From an uncultured Lachnospiraceae bacterium (GTDB taxonomy: Bacteria; Bacillota; Clostridia; Lachnospirales; Lachnospiraceae), in NCBI GenBank assembly GCA_902781215.1, contig CACZIO010000010.1:1-64000 (forward strand): a stretch of 64,000 bases of DNA, in the 5' to 3' direction. Below the pieces are notes generated by a model. The model was not told the DNA's origin and made no database searches. It saw nothing but the letters and a program-made list of their open reading frames with translations. A program made the position numbers and the translations under genes. Positions 17,101 to 24,850 of this stretch are shown here, in pieces. The number at the start of each line of letters is the position of its first letter. Position 1 is the stretch's first letter.

Positions 17101-17164
17101 GCTGGATGCGTGCCTACAGGAGATCCGGAGTTTCGAAGAGGATCTGAACCAGAAAATCCAATAA
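14111..17164 (+). CDS. DUF262/DUF1524 nuclease-type defence protein (GmrSD-like) with DUF4268 tail
   Basis: A 1017-residue protein. The N-terminal DUF262 domain has the signature IIDGQQRLTTVTLL (about 73-86), a ParB/Srx-like nucleotidase fold. The DUF1524 domain has the His-Me finger-type motif TIEHIMPQHL (about 461) and HRLANLTLTGYN (about 490). After a less conserved linker, residues 715-850 resemble DUF4268 (SFSNVNPVTSNWIAG, then DFWMSSS). Related GmrSD proteins cut modified (glucosylated or hydroxymethylated) phage DNA; whether this one does is inference. Together with HsdR/M-S it would cover both unmodified and modified DNA. It is the last gene before the terminator at 17171. RBS TGGGAGGCATACTGTA. 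Confidence 0.85.
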   Translation: MKGSEAKLLGFMEGANNRYVIPVYQRKYDWKIENCNKLYEDLKKIIHKQRDSHFFGSIVSQVVPDGSKIEFHIIDGQQRLTTVTLLLLAISNLVKAGRVHTDEVDLNEQIMQRFIIAPWAKKDDKIKLKPVRGDRLALEKLFGPVDDYDRSSNLTINYQFFYDQILKEEVTVDELYDAIGKLEIISITLDHGDDPQLIFESLNSTGLALQEGDKIRNYVLMGMSPGDQEYYYDNYWTKIENCTENDVSGFVRDYLSVKTLVTPTINNVYVAFKRYAEDADLPIETLLTDLLRYARYFEKLLTCKSGLNNRKLDDCLYRLMRLEIVVTRPFFMEVLRLNQDQKLTVDEVLQIFEITENYLFRRNICEVPTNALNKIFLNLNKEIYRYDNTPDGYVDKFIFALLSKKESGRFPDDTEFTEALETKAVYQMRGKYKAYLFERLENYGTIEAKDVYTHLDNSVYTIEHIMPQHLTPAWVEALGPNAEEIHATWLHRLANLTLTGYNPNLSNNPFIEKRDADVGGYRASGLRMNQKIAMKDSWGLPELEERNADLLAYARKIWSYPTTKFVPTEKEFDSCTLDDENVDLTGRDIVKYSYQNIEQPVTSWADMLEHVIKYLHQRDKSVLSGLAYSQSSTTDLITYISTDPEKLRSAIKVDEDIYFEKGTSTSLKLSILRRLFALYEVDPMDLVFYLRDAESDKVSDEGRYELRKRYWTYALPFIQKAHSHRGSFSNVNPVTSNWIAGSFGIGGFSINCIANYDGARIDFWMSSSDVEKNKHGFDLLFAHKDEIEAQLGTTELNWDRANENKASWITYSLKGVSITNETDWPRMAKFHAEWSAKIADAMIPYLTELSSEADLSPEKAEKNKALFQLAALAREWVVSKSEKGLLSAELAKCNRTYIRFRTTYMDEVFPDAPGTKSGWSTTNHYFYEIVNRTGKGMYIQLALSSKEMPEDQLETSDRINEFYPSKYDKPEWQWRTPFRTATVEFDDINDRDAVFAKLDACLQEIRSFEEDLNQKIQ

Positions 17165-17170
17165 CGACAG

Positions 17171-17212
17171 CGGGCAGTACTTACCAACCCGGTAGGCGCT
17201 GCCCGTTTTTTT
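17171..17212 (+). terminator. Terminator of the defence island
   Basis: CGGGCAG at 17171-17177 pairs with CTGCCCG at 17199-17205, followed by seven T. The inner part TTACC...GGTAG extends the stem. It separates the island from the converging DNA polymerase gene. Confidence 0.85.
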
Positions 17213-19199
17213 ATTGCTTCTGATAAAACTCACATTCGTATCCATCGGCCCGGAGCTCGATGCCCGGCAGCCACGGCGGCGTCCGGCCCATCTGCTCACA
17301 GATCGCATCCAGCGATACGTCCGGACTGCATTCGATGATCAGTTCATCGTGAACGTGCCCGACGATCTGGCAGTAGCTCAGCGTCCGCATGGCGTGCGCC
17401 AGTATATCCCGGCTGACAGCCTGCACGACATTTTCCACGAATTTTGGACCGTAAGATTCGATCCGGCTCCATTTTTTCTGGGCGTCGATTCCCATGTAGG
17501 TGACGGATTCCCCGCCGAACTTGTTCTCGCCGATACGGGGCTTCACATACGACAGCCTGCGTCCGGACGGCAGCGTGATGAATAGCATCCCGTTCCTCAT
17601 CACGAAGGTGACGTCACCAACCCTGGTCTCCGTTCGCATCTGGATCGCATCCTTAACGGCGGCATCAACGGCCCACCAGTATGCGGTGATGTTGGGATTG
17701 CTGCTGCGCCACATATCCACCAGCGGTTGGAGTTCATCTTCCGTCAGGCCCATGTCCAAAGCCCCCATCGCTTTCAAAGCGCCGACGCTGCCGCCATAGC
17801 CGAGGGCGAGTTCGGCGATTTTACCTTTTTGCCGGAGGTGGCCGTTCTGGCCGTGCTTCTCGACGGGAACGCCGAACATCCTGCTGGCGCTCTCGCAATA
17901 AATGTCACGGCCCTTTCGGAACACCTCGGCCCGCCATTCTTCATGGGCGAGGTGACTGAGCACGCGGGCCTCAATCGCGCTGAAATCACTGACGATGAAT
18001 TTGTATCCGGGACGCGGGATGAAGGCTGTCCGGATCAGTTCCGACAGTACGCCGGGGACGGAATCATATAATGCATCCAGCATTTCATAATCACCGGCCT
18101 TCACCAGATCCCGCGCCTGCTCCAGATCGTCCATGTGGTTTTGCGGGAGATTTTGCAACTGGATCAGCCGCCCGGCCCAGCGCCCGCTGCGGTTGGCACC
18201 GTAGAACTGGAACATGCCGTGGCACCTGCCATCAGCGCAGACTGCATTCTGCATCGCCTGGTATTTCCGGACGGAGCTTTTCGCCAACTGCAGCCGCAGG
18301 GCCAACACCTCCGCCAGATCCTCCGGCGCTGCCTTAATCATGGCGGCAACGTCCTTCTTTCCGAGACTGTCCACCTCCATGCCGTTCTCCGCGAGGTAGT
18401 CCTTCATCTGTATGACCGAGTTGGGATTCTCCAGCCCGGTCTTTTTTTGCATTCTGGCGGTCAGATCGGTCTTGGAAAGCTCGTCGATCCGGAGGGCCTG
18501 CCGGACCATTTCCTGATCGATCATGATCCCGCGATCGTTGATCTCCTGATCGAGGTGGTACTCATCCCAGACGAAGTCCGGCACCGGGTAGTTCTTTAAG
18601 CGCTCCTGTATCTGCATCTCTACCTGCACATCGCGCTCGTTATATTTTTTGAACAACGCCCACTTGTCCGGCGCATGGTGCGGCAGGTTCCACGTCCGTC
18701 CACCATTGCTCTTCGTGGGCTTGCAGGGGCAGCAGAAGTATTTGATCAGTTCCTTGCCTTCTTTCAATTTCTGCTCCTCGAAGCCAAGAACGGCACCGAC
18801 CTTCTCCAGCCCCAGCGGCAGGCCGTTGTATGCGGCCCAGACGAGCGTGCATTTCCACGACGCCGGATCGAGATAATTTTGGACCGGATCACCGGAGATG
18901 CTGTAGGACCGGAAATACTGTGGGTGGTTCCGGCGCAGCCAGACCGACAGGCAGACGCGCTCGAAAGCGGCGTTATAAGCAAACTTCGTCACCGCGTCGT
19001 CTGACAGCGCGGCGATGATCTCCTCCGGGACGGTATCACCGCAAGCGAGATCATATACGGTGATGGGGCCGTGATTGACGGACACGCCGAAAAGCAAAAT
19101 ATCGAAGTCTGGCGACTCCGCATACTTATAGGCACCAGCCTTGCTGATATCGACACTTGATTTCGTCTCAAGGTCTAAAGACAGATTCATAATTTTCAT
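17211..19199 (-). CDS. Phage DNA polymerase, family A
   Basis: Replicative phage polymerase of about 662 residues. The N-terminal 3'-5' exonuclease domain shows DLET (residues 8-11). The polymerase domain has motif A DFSAIEARVLSHLA (about 400), motif B RQKGKIAELALGYGG (about 445) and motif C VGHVHDELIIE (about 613). No 5'-3' exonuclease is present, as usual for phage enzymes. I choose the ATG at 19199 because GAAAGGA lies just upstream; an in-frame ATG at 19214 has no ribosome site. It is the last gene of the minus-strand replication operon. Confidence 0.92.
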   Translation of the reverse strand: MKIMNLSLDLETKSSVDISKAGAYKYAESPDFDILLFGVSVNHGPITVYDLACGDTVPEEIIAALSDDAVTKFAYNAAFERVCLSVWLRRNHPQYFRSYSISGDPVQNYLDPASWKCTLVWAAYNGLPLGLEKVGAVLGFEEQKLKEGKELIKYFCCPCKPTKSNGGRTWNLPHHAPDKWALFKKYNERDVQVEMQIQERLKNYPVPDFVWDEYHLDQEINDRGIMIDQEMVRQALRIDELSKTDLTARMQKKTGLENPNSVIQMKDYLAENGMEVDSLGKKDVAAMIKAAPEDLAEVLALRLQLAKSSVRKYQAMQNAVCADGRCHGMFQFYGANRSGRWAGRLIQLQNLPQNHMDDLEQARDLVKAGDYEMLDALYDSVPGVLSELIRTAFIPRPGYKFIVSDFSAIEARVLSHLAHEEWRAEVFRKGRDIYCESASRMFGVPVEKHGQNGHLRQKGKIAELALGYGGSVGALKAMGALDMGLTEDELQPLVDMWRSSNPNITAYWWAVDAAVKDAIQMRTETRVGDVTFVMRNGMLFITLPSGRRLSYVKPRIGENKFGGESVTYMGIDAQKKWSRIESYGPKFVENVVQAVSRDILAHAMRTLSYCQIVGHVHDELIIECSPDVSLDAICEQMGRTPPWLPGIELRADGYECEFYQKQ

Positions 19200-19252
19200 G
19201 TGCTTTCCTTTCAAAAAGCGGCAGGGTTGGGAGCCCTGCCGCCCGGTATCGG

Positions 19253-19444
19253 TTACTGTTCCGGTTCCGATTCCTTGTTCTCTGCCTTCTTCGCTTTGCG
19301 GGCATCGCGCTTCTTCTTGATGAAAATCACCAGGTCGGAAACCAACTCGCCGATCGTGTACAGAATGAAGGAGAAGCAGATCGTGACGAAACTGCCAACG
19401 ATAATCATGTCAGCCACCTGGCTGAGGGTCATTGTCTCTTCCAT
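19253..19444 (-). CDS. Small single-span membrane protein
   Basis: A 63-residue protein with one hydrophobic segment (MIIVGSFVTICFSFILYTIG, about 14-33) followed by a strongly basic/acidic tail (KKKRDARKAKKAE). The ATG at 19444 is eight bases from GAGG; an ATG two codons earlier is too close. Between the polymerase and DUF2815 genes in the same operon. No family recognised. Confidence 0.65.
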   Translation of the reverse strand: MEETMTLSQVADMIIVGSFVTICFSFILYTIGELVSDLVIFIKKKRDARKAKKAENKESEPEQ

Positions 19445-19517
19445 TGTCATTACCTCATTTCTTTGTCTCAGGTTGGGCGGCAGACGGTGTGCCTGCCGCC
19501 GTTGTTACAGTTGTTGC

Positions 19518-20093
19518 TCAGGACAGGAAATCCTCGTCGTCATCATCGTCCACGTCGGCGAAGTCATCCTCGGCGCGGCTGTGGCCGCCCAGCGGGGTAC
19601 CGTCCGCCAGCTTCTGGATGTTGTTCAGACCGCAGGCGATGCCCTTGTTGCCGTTCGAGTTGAAGGCGTAGAAATTGATGGACGCCCTGCCGATGATCCC
19701 GCTGTACAGTTCGCTGCTGTCCAGAATCGGGTTGCGGTCTGCATCGACGATGCCGGGCTTTGTGGTACTGTTGGCGTTCACGAACCAGGCGTTCTTGTAG
19801 GCGTCGTCGCCCTTGCGCTCCTTGTCGCCGTCACGCAGCGGGGTCTTCAGATCCTCCAGCGCGGGCACGAACTTGCTGGAGCCCTTGAGCTTGCTCTGGC
19901 CCTCGTCGTAGGCCGCCTGAATCGCGGCGCGGATCTTCTCCACGGTAGCGGTGTCGCTCTTGGGGATGATCAGCGAAACGCTGTACTTCGGGGTGCCGCC
20001 GCCCAGCGGGGTCTTGGGCTCGTTGACGTTCAGATAGGACATGATGGTACGCTTGCCGGTGATGACCTTGGTGGGATTAACAGACTTACTCAT
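19518..20093 (-). CDS. DUF2815 protein, probable phage single-stranded DNA-binding protein
   Basis: A 191-residue protein that begins with a basic stretch, then VITGKRTIMSYLNVNEPK and a beta-rich core (GTPKYSVSLIIPK). It ends in a very acidic tail of Asp/Glu closing in EDFLS. An OB-like core with an acidic C-terminal tail is typical of single-stranded DNA-binding proteins such as gp2.5, and DUF2815 members travel with DUF2800 and the DNA polymerase in this phage type. GGAGG nine bases before the ATG; its start overlaps the stop of the DUF2800 gene by eight bases. Confidence 0.8.
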   Translation of the reverse strand: MSKSVNPTKVITGKRTIMSYLNVNEPKTPLGGGTPKYSVSLIIPKSDTATVEKIRAAIQAAYDEGQSKLKGSSKFVPALEDLKTPLRDGDKERKGDDAYKNAWFVNANSTTKPGIVDADRNPILDSSELYSGIIGRASINFYAFNSNGNKGIACGLNNIQKLADGTPLGGHSRAEDDFADVDDDDDEDFLS

Positions 20094-21234
20094 AATCAGA
20101 TTCCTCCATAAAATCGTTTTGTGCTGTGTTGAACTCCGGACGTGTGTCGGTATTGGGAGCCAACACGGGTTTTCCTTGGGGCTTGACGACGAGCCCGCTC
20201 AGGAGCTCATCAAACTTCTTCTTGCCGAGCTGCTTGGTCATCGCAGTGATGCCCAACAGCTTCTTCTCATACGGATCGTACCCGGCGTTGGATACGACCC
20301 TGGCGACGGCCACCTCATCGGTGTACTTTCGGTTGCTCTTGCCTTCGACCAGTTTGAATCCGGGGTACCGGACACCGGTGAGCGCCTGCTGCAAAGCGTA
20401 GGATTTGACGTCCTCCGCCCACGAAACCAGACTGTCGATCTGAGGCAGGATGGCCGCGATCTCATCAGCACTGAGGGTCGGCGGTTCTTCAAATTCATAC
20501 TTCGCCAGTTCCATGCTGTACTCAGCCCGCTTCCTGCACGTCGCTTTCACCTTGCAGAACTGGCAGTGGTCACCGGCAGCGAAATCGCCGAGACCGTCAT
20601 AGGCCAGTTTGGCGATCGGGGCCAGCACCTCATCGGCCCAGGTCAGCAGGTCCTCCCTGCTCAGTTCAAACGTGTCCACGTTCTCCCGGCGCGGCTGAAA
20701 GATCGAGAGCTTGATACGGCGGATGTCGTATAAGTCTCCGAAGGTATCCAGCGCACCCAGCGCGTAGCATTTCAGCTGGCTGTTGCCGGTCCCATCTTCG
20801 CCGGAGGCGCTGACCAGAACACCGACACCGTATTTCAGATCCACGATGTGCAGCAGATCGTCCGCGACGATCACGCAGTCGCCGGTGCCGAAACCGTGTT
20901 CAACCCATTTGGAAAAGTCCAGTGTCTGCTCGATGCAGACCAGCGGGTCGGGGCACAGGCTCTTAGCTTCTGCGACCTGTTCCATCACGAAGGCGGCATA
21001 GCCCTCGGCGGCTTCCTGCATCTCAGCGTCGTACCAGGTCAGGCCTTCGGTCGGATCGCGGGGATTCCGGCCCAGTGCTTTTTCGGCAAGATAGGCCGCG
21101 AGCTCGTGGGCGTCGGTGCCTTGCTGCGCGTAGGGAGAACCGCGATCCTCTTCCTGTGCGCACAGCTTGGCGCTGGGCGGGCACTTGAGCCACCGTTCAC
21201 TGGCGGAGGCGGCGAGGTATGCGTGCTTAGCCAT
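20086..21234 (-). CDS. DUF2800 protein, RecB-like phage nuclease
   Basis: A 382-residue protein beginning MAKHAYLAASASERWLKC, the opening typical of DUF2800. The core has a PD-(D/E)xK pattern: HGFGTGDCVIV, then DLLHIVDLKYGVG. Four cysteines, including FCKVKATCRKRAEY near residue 245, may bind an iron-sulfur cluster as in Cas4/AddB-type nucleases. Probable role: DNA end processing or recombination in phage replication. The start at 21234 is chosen over 21276 because GGAGGG lies eight bases upstream. Overlaps the preceding small gene by eight bases. Confidence 0.82.
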   Translation of the reverse strand: MAKHAYLAASASERWLKCPPSAKLCAQEEDRGSPYAQQGTDAHELAAYLAEKALGRNPRDPTEGLTWYDAEMQEAAEGYAAFVMEQVAEAKSLCPDPLVCIEQTLDFSKWVEHGFGTGDCVIVADDLLHIVDLKYGVGVLVSASGEDGTGNSQLKCYALGALDTFGDLYDIRRIKLSIFQPRRENVDTFELSREDLLTWADEVLAPIAKLAYDGLGDFAAGDHCQFCKVKATCRKRAEYSMELAKYEFEEPPTLSADEIAAILPQIDSLVSWAEDVKSYALQQALTGVRYPGFKLVEGKSNRKYTDEVAVARVVSNAGYDPYEKKLLGITAMTKQLGKKKFDELLSGLVVKPQGKPVLAPNTDTRPEFNTAQNDFMEESDYE

Positions 21235-21565
21235 TTCCGATTCCCTCCGCTTCCGCGACGATCGCGGCGAACTCATCCGGGTCCTTCACGTCGGACAGCT
21301 GCTTCACACCATGCGCGGTGAGAATCGCTTTGACCTCTGCCCGGAACCCAGTCCTGGACTTCTCTGCGAGAACGGCTCTGACTTCCTCGTAGGTGTACAC
21401 CTTGACAGGCGCTTCCTCCACGGCAGCGGGAGCCGGTTCTTCTGCAGGCATGTCCTGCGTCTTTGCCGGGGCCTCAATCCCTTCCAGCAGCGCGGCGAGA
21501 TCCGCCACATCTGCCGACAGCTTTTTCAGCCCGTCAATGAGAACCTGCTTGTCTTTCTTTGTCAT
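21227..21565 (-). CDS. Small phage protein, first gene of the minus-strand replication operon
   Basis: A 112-residue protein with a helical N-terminus (QVLIDGLKKLSADVADLAALLEG), a Pro/Ala-rich linker and a C-terminal part (YTYEEVRAVLAEKSRTGF) resembling the rRNA- or DNA-binding helical domain seen in several small phage proteins of this position. Function unknown. It follows two GCAGGCATGGGA promoter-like elements and an AGGAGG site. Its end overlaps the DUF2800 start. Confidence 0.7.
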   Translation of the reverse strand: MTKKDKQVLIDGLKKLSADVADLAALLEGIEAPAKTQDMPAEEPAPAAVEEAPVKVYTYEEVRAVLAEKSRTGFRAEVKAILTAHGVKQLSDVKDPDEFAAIVAEAEGIGNG

Positions 21566-21596
21566 GAGAGATTTCCTCCTTTCTTTCGTTCTCGAT

Positions 21597-21627
21597 ATCC
21601 CATGCCTGCAAACAGCGGTTTTTTATA
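21597..21627 (-). promoter_or_regulatory. Repeated phage promoter-like element, copy 1
   Basis: Read on the minus strand: TATAAA (21627-21622), nine bases, then TTTGCAGGCATGGGAT. It points to the gene at 21565. No -35 consensus 17 bases upstream. Confidence 0.65.
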
Positions 21628-21677
21628 ACGGCACTTCACATTTTTTTGGGATGCCTGACCGCTGCTTGCCGGTCACC

Positions 21678-21708
21678 ATCCCATGCCTGCAAAGTGAGCT
21701 TTTTTATA
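21678..21708 (-). promoter_or_regulatory. Repeated phage promoter-like element, copy 2
   Basis: Read on the minus strand: TATAAA (21708-21703), nine bases, TTTGCAGGCATGGGATGG. Same orientation as copy 1, 81 bases further from the gene. The sequence between the two copies holds no supportable gene. Confidence 0.65.
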
Positions 21709-21785
21709 GCCGCCCTCGGAGAAATTTCCGGGAGCGGCTTTTTCCATTTATTAAAAGGAAGCGATGAGATTTTTCGCCCGGCGAT

Positions 21786-21815
21786 TATAAAAACCGGGCT
21801 TATGCAGGCATGGGA
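21786..21815 (+). promoter_or_regulatory. Repeated phage promoter-like element, copy 3
   Basis: TATAAA (21786-21791), nine bases, TATGCAGGCATGGGA. It points to the plus-strand gene at 21845. The region 21566-21844 thus works as a divergent control region. Confidence 0.65.
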
Positions 21816-21844
21816 AGGCAGAACGATGAAAGGAGCTGCTTCCT

Positions 21845-22189
21845 ATGGAAACCAAGAACAGGGATTCCCCCGTCGTGTACATCGCTTCGCCGTTCGCTGG
21901 CGATGAACAGCACAACACGGAAATGGCCCGGCGCTACTGCCGGTATGCCGTTGACCAGGGCTGCATTCCCATTGCCCCACACTTGTGGCTGCCCGGCATC
22001 TTATCGGAAGAAACCGAGCGGGATCTGGCGATCACCATGGACCTGCGCCTGCTGGACCTCTGCAGTGAGATATGGATTTGCGGCGAGACGATCAGCAAGG
22101 GAATGAGGCTGGAACTGAAATACGCACTTTCGACCGGAATACCGGTCAGGTTTGTAGAGGAGGAAGAACTGAATGTACGCGATCGATGA
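21845..22189 (+). CDS. DUF4406/deoxyribosyltransferase-like phage protein
   Basis: A 114-residue Rossmann-like protein: VVYIASPFAGDEQHN at the start, IAPHLWLPG in the middle, EIWICGETISKGMRLELKYA at the end. This is the layout of the nucleoside 2-deoxyribosyltransferase-like DUF4406 family common in phages. It may act on nucleotides or nucleotide signals, but substrate is unknown. First plus-strand gene after the divergent region. AAAGGAG precedes the ATG. Overlaps the next gene by 17 bases. Confidence 0.75.
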   Translation: METKNRDSPVVYIASPFAGDEQHNTEMARRYCRYAVDQGCIPIAPHLWLPGILSEETERDLAITMDLRLLDLCSEIWICGETISKGMRLELKYALSTGIPVRFVEEEELNVRDR

Positions 22190-22505
22190 GGGCCTGCAGA
22201 AGATCAACGGCGAGATGGTCGAGACCTTTCACCGGGAAGTAATCGAGGGAAACACCGACCTGGAGGTGGAAGCCGGGACCACCGGATACAAAGGCGGCTG
22301 CTGCCGTAACGCCGGTGGCCGGACGTACCTGAGCCTGCTTTGCCTTTCCGGCGATTTCTTTTTCGGTCCGATCAAAGATGATGACGGAAACATCGCCGGA
22401 GTCACCATCGCTTGCTGCGGCGATGAAGGGCTGAACGCCATCATGAAGGCGCTCGAGTTTGCCCATGAGGCGATCGACGACCAGCGCTGCGATGTGGACG
22501 ATTAA
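22173..22505 (+). CDS. Phage hypothetical protein, cysteine-containing
   Basis: A 110-residue protein of unknown function, acidic, with GGCCRNAGGRTYLSLLCLSG in the middle and IACCGDEGLN later. It looks like a small beta-rich domain with a C-terminal helix. Strong GAGGAGG ribosome site inside the upstream gene, so translation is coupled. Confidence 0.7.
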   Translation: MYAIDEGLQKINGEMVETFHREVIEGNTDLEVEAGTTGYKGGCCRNAGGRTYLSLLCLSGDFFFGPIKDDDGNIAGVTIACCGDEGLNAIMKALEFAHEAIDDQRCDVDD

Positions 22506-22567
22506 AAAGAAAAAAAGGCAGGCCGGAGCGGAACCGGTCTGCCTGCACGTGCTTGGAGGAATAACTC

Positions 22568-24838
22568 ATGTTCAATATTTTCTATGCGGACTGCATCGGA
22601 CGGGAAGGCAACTGCCTGTACCCGCACAAGGCTGAGGTGACCGATGCGGCATCCCTCGCGCAGGCAGTCGGACACGATTACGTCTGCGCCGAGTATAAAA
22701 ACAGCTATCGCAGCAAGGCGAACTTCATCACCAGTAACTGCCTCGCTGTCGAGTTCGATAACGACCACTCTGAGAATCCCGACGAATGGGTATCGCCGGA
22801 GGACCTGCGCTCCGTCTTCCCGGACGTGACGATCGGCATCCATTACAGCCGGAATCATATGAAGGAAAAGAACGGCAAACCCGCGAGGCCCAAGTTCCAT
22901 GCGTTTCTGGAGATCGAGCCCACTGGTGATCCCGACGCCTACAGCGCAATGAAAAAGCAGGTGGCTGCGCTTTTCCCCTATGTCGATACCAACGCGCTGG
23001 ATGCGGCCCGATTCTTCTATGGGACCGACGATCCGAAGACGGAATACTATTCCGGCAGCATCACCTTGAATGCATTCTTTGAGGAGGAAGATTTCGACGC
23101 CGGGATGGACCAGGGCAGCTACGGCAGCCATGTCATAAAGGAAGGAAGCCGGAATGCGACACTGTCCCGTTTCGCCGGTCGGGTGGTCAAGCGCTATGGC
23201 TGGAACGACGCTTCGCACCGGATCTTTCTGGACGAGGCGGCAAAATGCGATCCACCACTGCCGGAGGAGGAACTGACGAAGATCTGGCGCAGCGCCAGGA
23301 AATTTGAAAAGGTCGTCACACAGCAGGATGGGTATGTCCCACCGGAACAGTTCAACATCGCCAACCTCGCCGGTCCTGCCGGATGCCTGAAACCGGAGGA
23401 CTATTCGGATATCGGGCAGGCGAAGATGCTGTCGAAGGAATACGGCGACGAGATCTGCTTCAATCCCGCAACGGACTTCTTCCGCTACAACGGCACCTAC
23501 TGGATCGAATCGAAAGAATCCGCGCTGGGCGCGACGATGGAGTTTCTGGATCAGCAGCTGGCCGACGCCGAACTGCTCATGTTCACCACGAAGCAGTCTT
23601 TCCTGAACGCAGGTGGCGACGAGGCCGTGCTGACCGGAGGGAAAAAGGCGCTGGCCGGTCTCTCAGATGATCTGCTCCGCCTGCTGGAAGAATACCTCGG
23701 AGCGCTGACCTATTACAAGTTCGTGATGGGCAGACGGAACATCAAATACATCCGTTCGGCGATGGAGGCGGCAAAACCCATGGTCGGCGTGGAACTGGAA
23801 GAACTGAACGCGGACCCGCTGCTCCTGAACACGCCCCAGGCATCGTACCGTCTTGTGGACGGCCTCGACGGTATGCAGGATCACAATTGGAAGGATTACT
23901 GCACCAAGGTAACGGCGGTGGAGCCCGGCGATCAGGGTAAGGCGCTGTGGCTGGATGCGCTGTACAAAACCTTTCTCGGAGACCTGGAACTGATTGACTA
24001 CGTGCAGGAGGTCGTAGGTCTGGCCGCGATCGGTAAGGTGTATATGGAGGCCATGATCATCGCATACGGCGAAGGCCGGAATGGTAAATCCACCTTCTGG
24101 AACACCATCGCCCGCGTGCTCGGCGGTTACGCCGGGAACGTGTCAGCGGACACACTGACGGTCGGCTGCCGCAGGAACGTGAAACCGGAAATGGCGGAGC
24201 TCAAGGGCGTGCGCCTCGCGCTGGCCAAGGAACTGGAAGAGGGCATGCGGCTGAACACGTCCGTGGTAAAGCAGCTGACCTCCACCGACGACATCTATGG
24301 CGAGAAGAAGTTCTGCAAGCCCGCGTCCTTCACGCCATCACACACCTTGGTCCTGTATACCAACCACCTGCCGAAGGTGGGCGCGACGGACGAGGGAACC
24401 TGGCGCAGACTGATCGTGATCCCGTTCAATGCCGTCTTTGAGGGCAAAGGCGATGTGAAGAACTATGCCGATTACCTGTTCCAGAACGCAGGCCCGGCAG
24501 TGCTTTCATGGATCATCGAAGGAGCCAAGCGTATCATCGCTAAGGATTTCCACCTCACGAATCCAAAAGTGGTACAGGACGCCATTGACGCCTATCGCGG
24601 GCAGAACGACTGGATGAGCGATTTTCTGGAGGAATGCTGCGAGATCGATCCGTCCTATACAGAAAAATCCGGAGAGCTTTATCTGGAATACCGTGCCTAC
24701 TGCACACGCATCGGTGAGTATGCCAGAAGCACGACGGACTTCTACGGCGCTCTGGCCCAGCGGGACTTTGAACGGAAGAAAACGAAGGCTGGAATGGTGG
24801 TCCGTGGGCTGCGGATCAAGTCGGAATTTGGTGCATAA
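22568..24838 (+). CDS. P4-type primase/helicase
   Basis: A 756-residue replication protein. The N-terminal part resembles an archaeo-eukaryotic primase-like domain (AVEFDNDHSENPDEW near 60, RPKFHAFLEI near 112). A helical PriCT-like linker follows (HRIFLDEAAKC, about 217). The C-terminal superfamily 3/D5-type helicase has Walker A GEGRNGKST near 501, then LKGVRLALAKELEEG and TNHLPKVG. It should open the origin and prime phage DNA synthesis. The clustered repeats right behind it (24851-25125) are candidate binding sites. TTGGAGGAATAACTC precedes the ATG. Confidence 0.88.
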   Translation: MFNIFYADCIGREGNCLYPHKAEVTDAASLAQAVGHDYVCAEYKNSYRSKANFITSNCLAVEFDNDHSENPDEWVSPEDLRSVFPDVTIGIHYSRNHMKEKNGKPARPKFHAFLEIEPTGDPDAYSAMKKQVAALFPYVDTNALDAARFFYGTDDPKTEYYSGSITLNAFFEEEDFDAGMDQGSYGSHVIKEGSRNATLSRFAGRVVKRYGWNDASHRIFLDEAAKCDPPLPEEELTKIWRSARKFEKVVTQQDGYVPPEQFNIANLAGPAGCLKPEDYSDIGQAKMLSKEYGDEICFNPATDFFRYNGTYWIESKESALGATMEFLDQQLADAELLMFTTKQSFLNAGGDEAVLTGGKKALAGLSDDLLRLLEEYLGALTYYKFVMGRRNIKYIRSAMEAAKPMVGVELEELNADPLLLNTPQASYRLVDGLDGMQDHNWKDYCTKVTAVEPGDQGKALWLDALYKTFLGDLELIDYVQEVVGLAAIGKVYMEAMIIAYGEGRNGKSTFWNTIARVLGGYAGNVSADTLTVGCRRNVKPEMAELKGVRLALAKELEEGMRLNTSVVKQLTSTDDIYGEKKFCKPASFTPSHTLVLYTNHLPKVGATDEGTWRRLIVIPFNAVFEGKGDVKNYADYLFQNAGPAVLSWIIEGAKRIIAKDFHLTNPKVVQDAIDAYRGQNDWMSDFLEECCEIDPSYTEKSGELYLEYRAYCTRIGEYARSTTDFYGALAQRDFERKKTKAGMVVRGLRIKSEFGA

Positions 24839-24850
24839 AAAGTGCACCTC

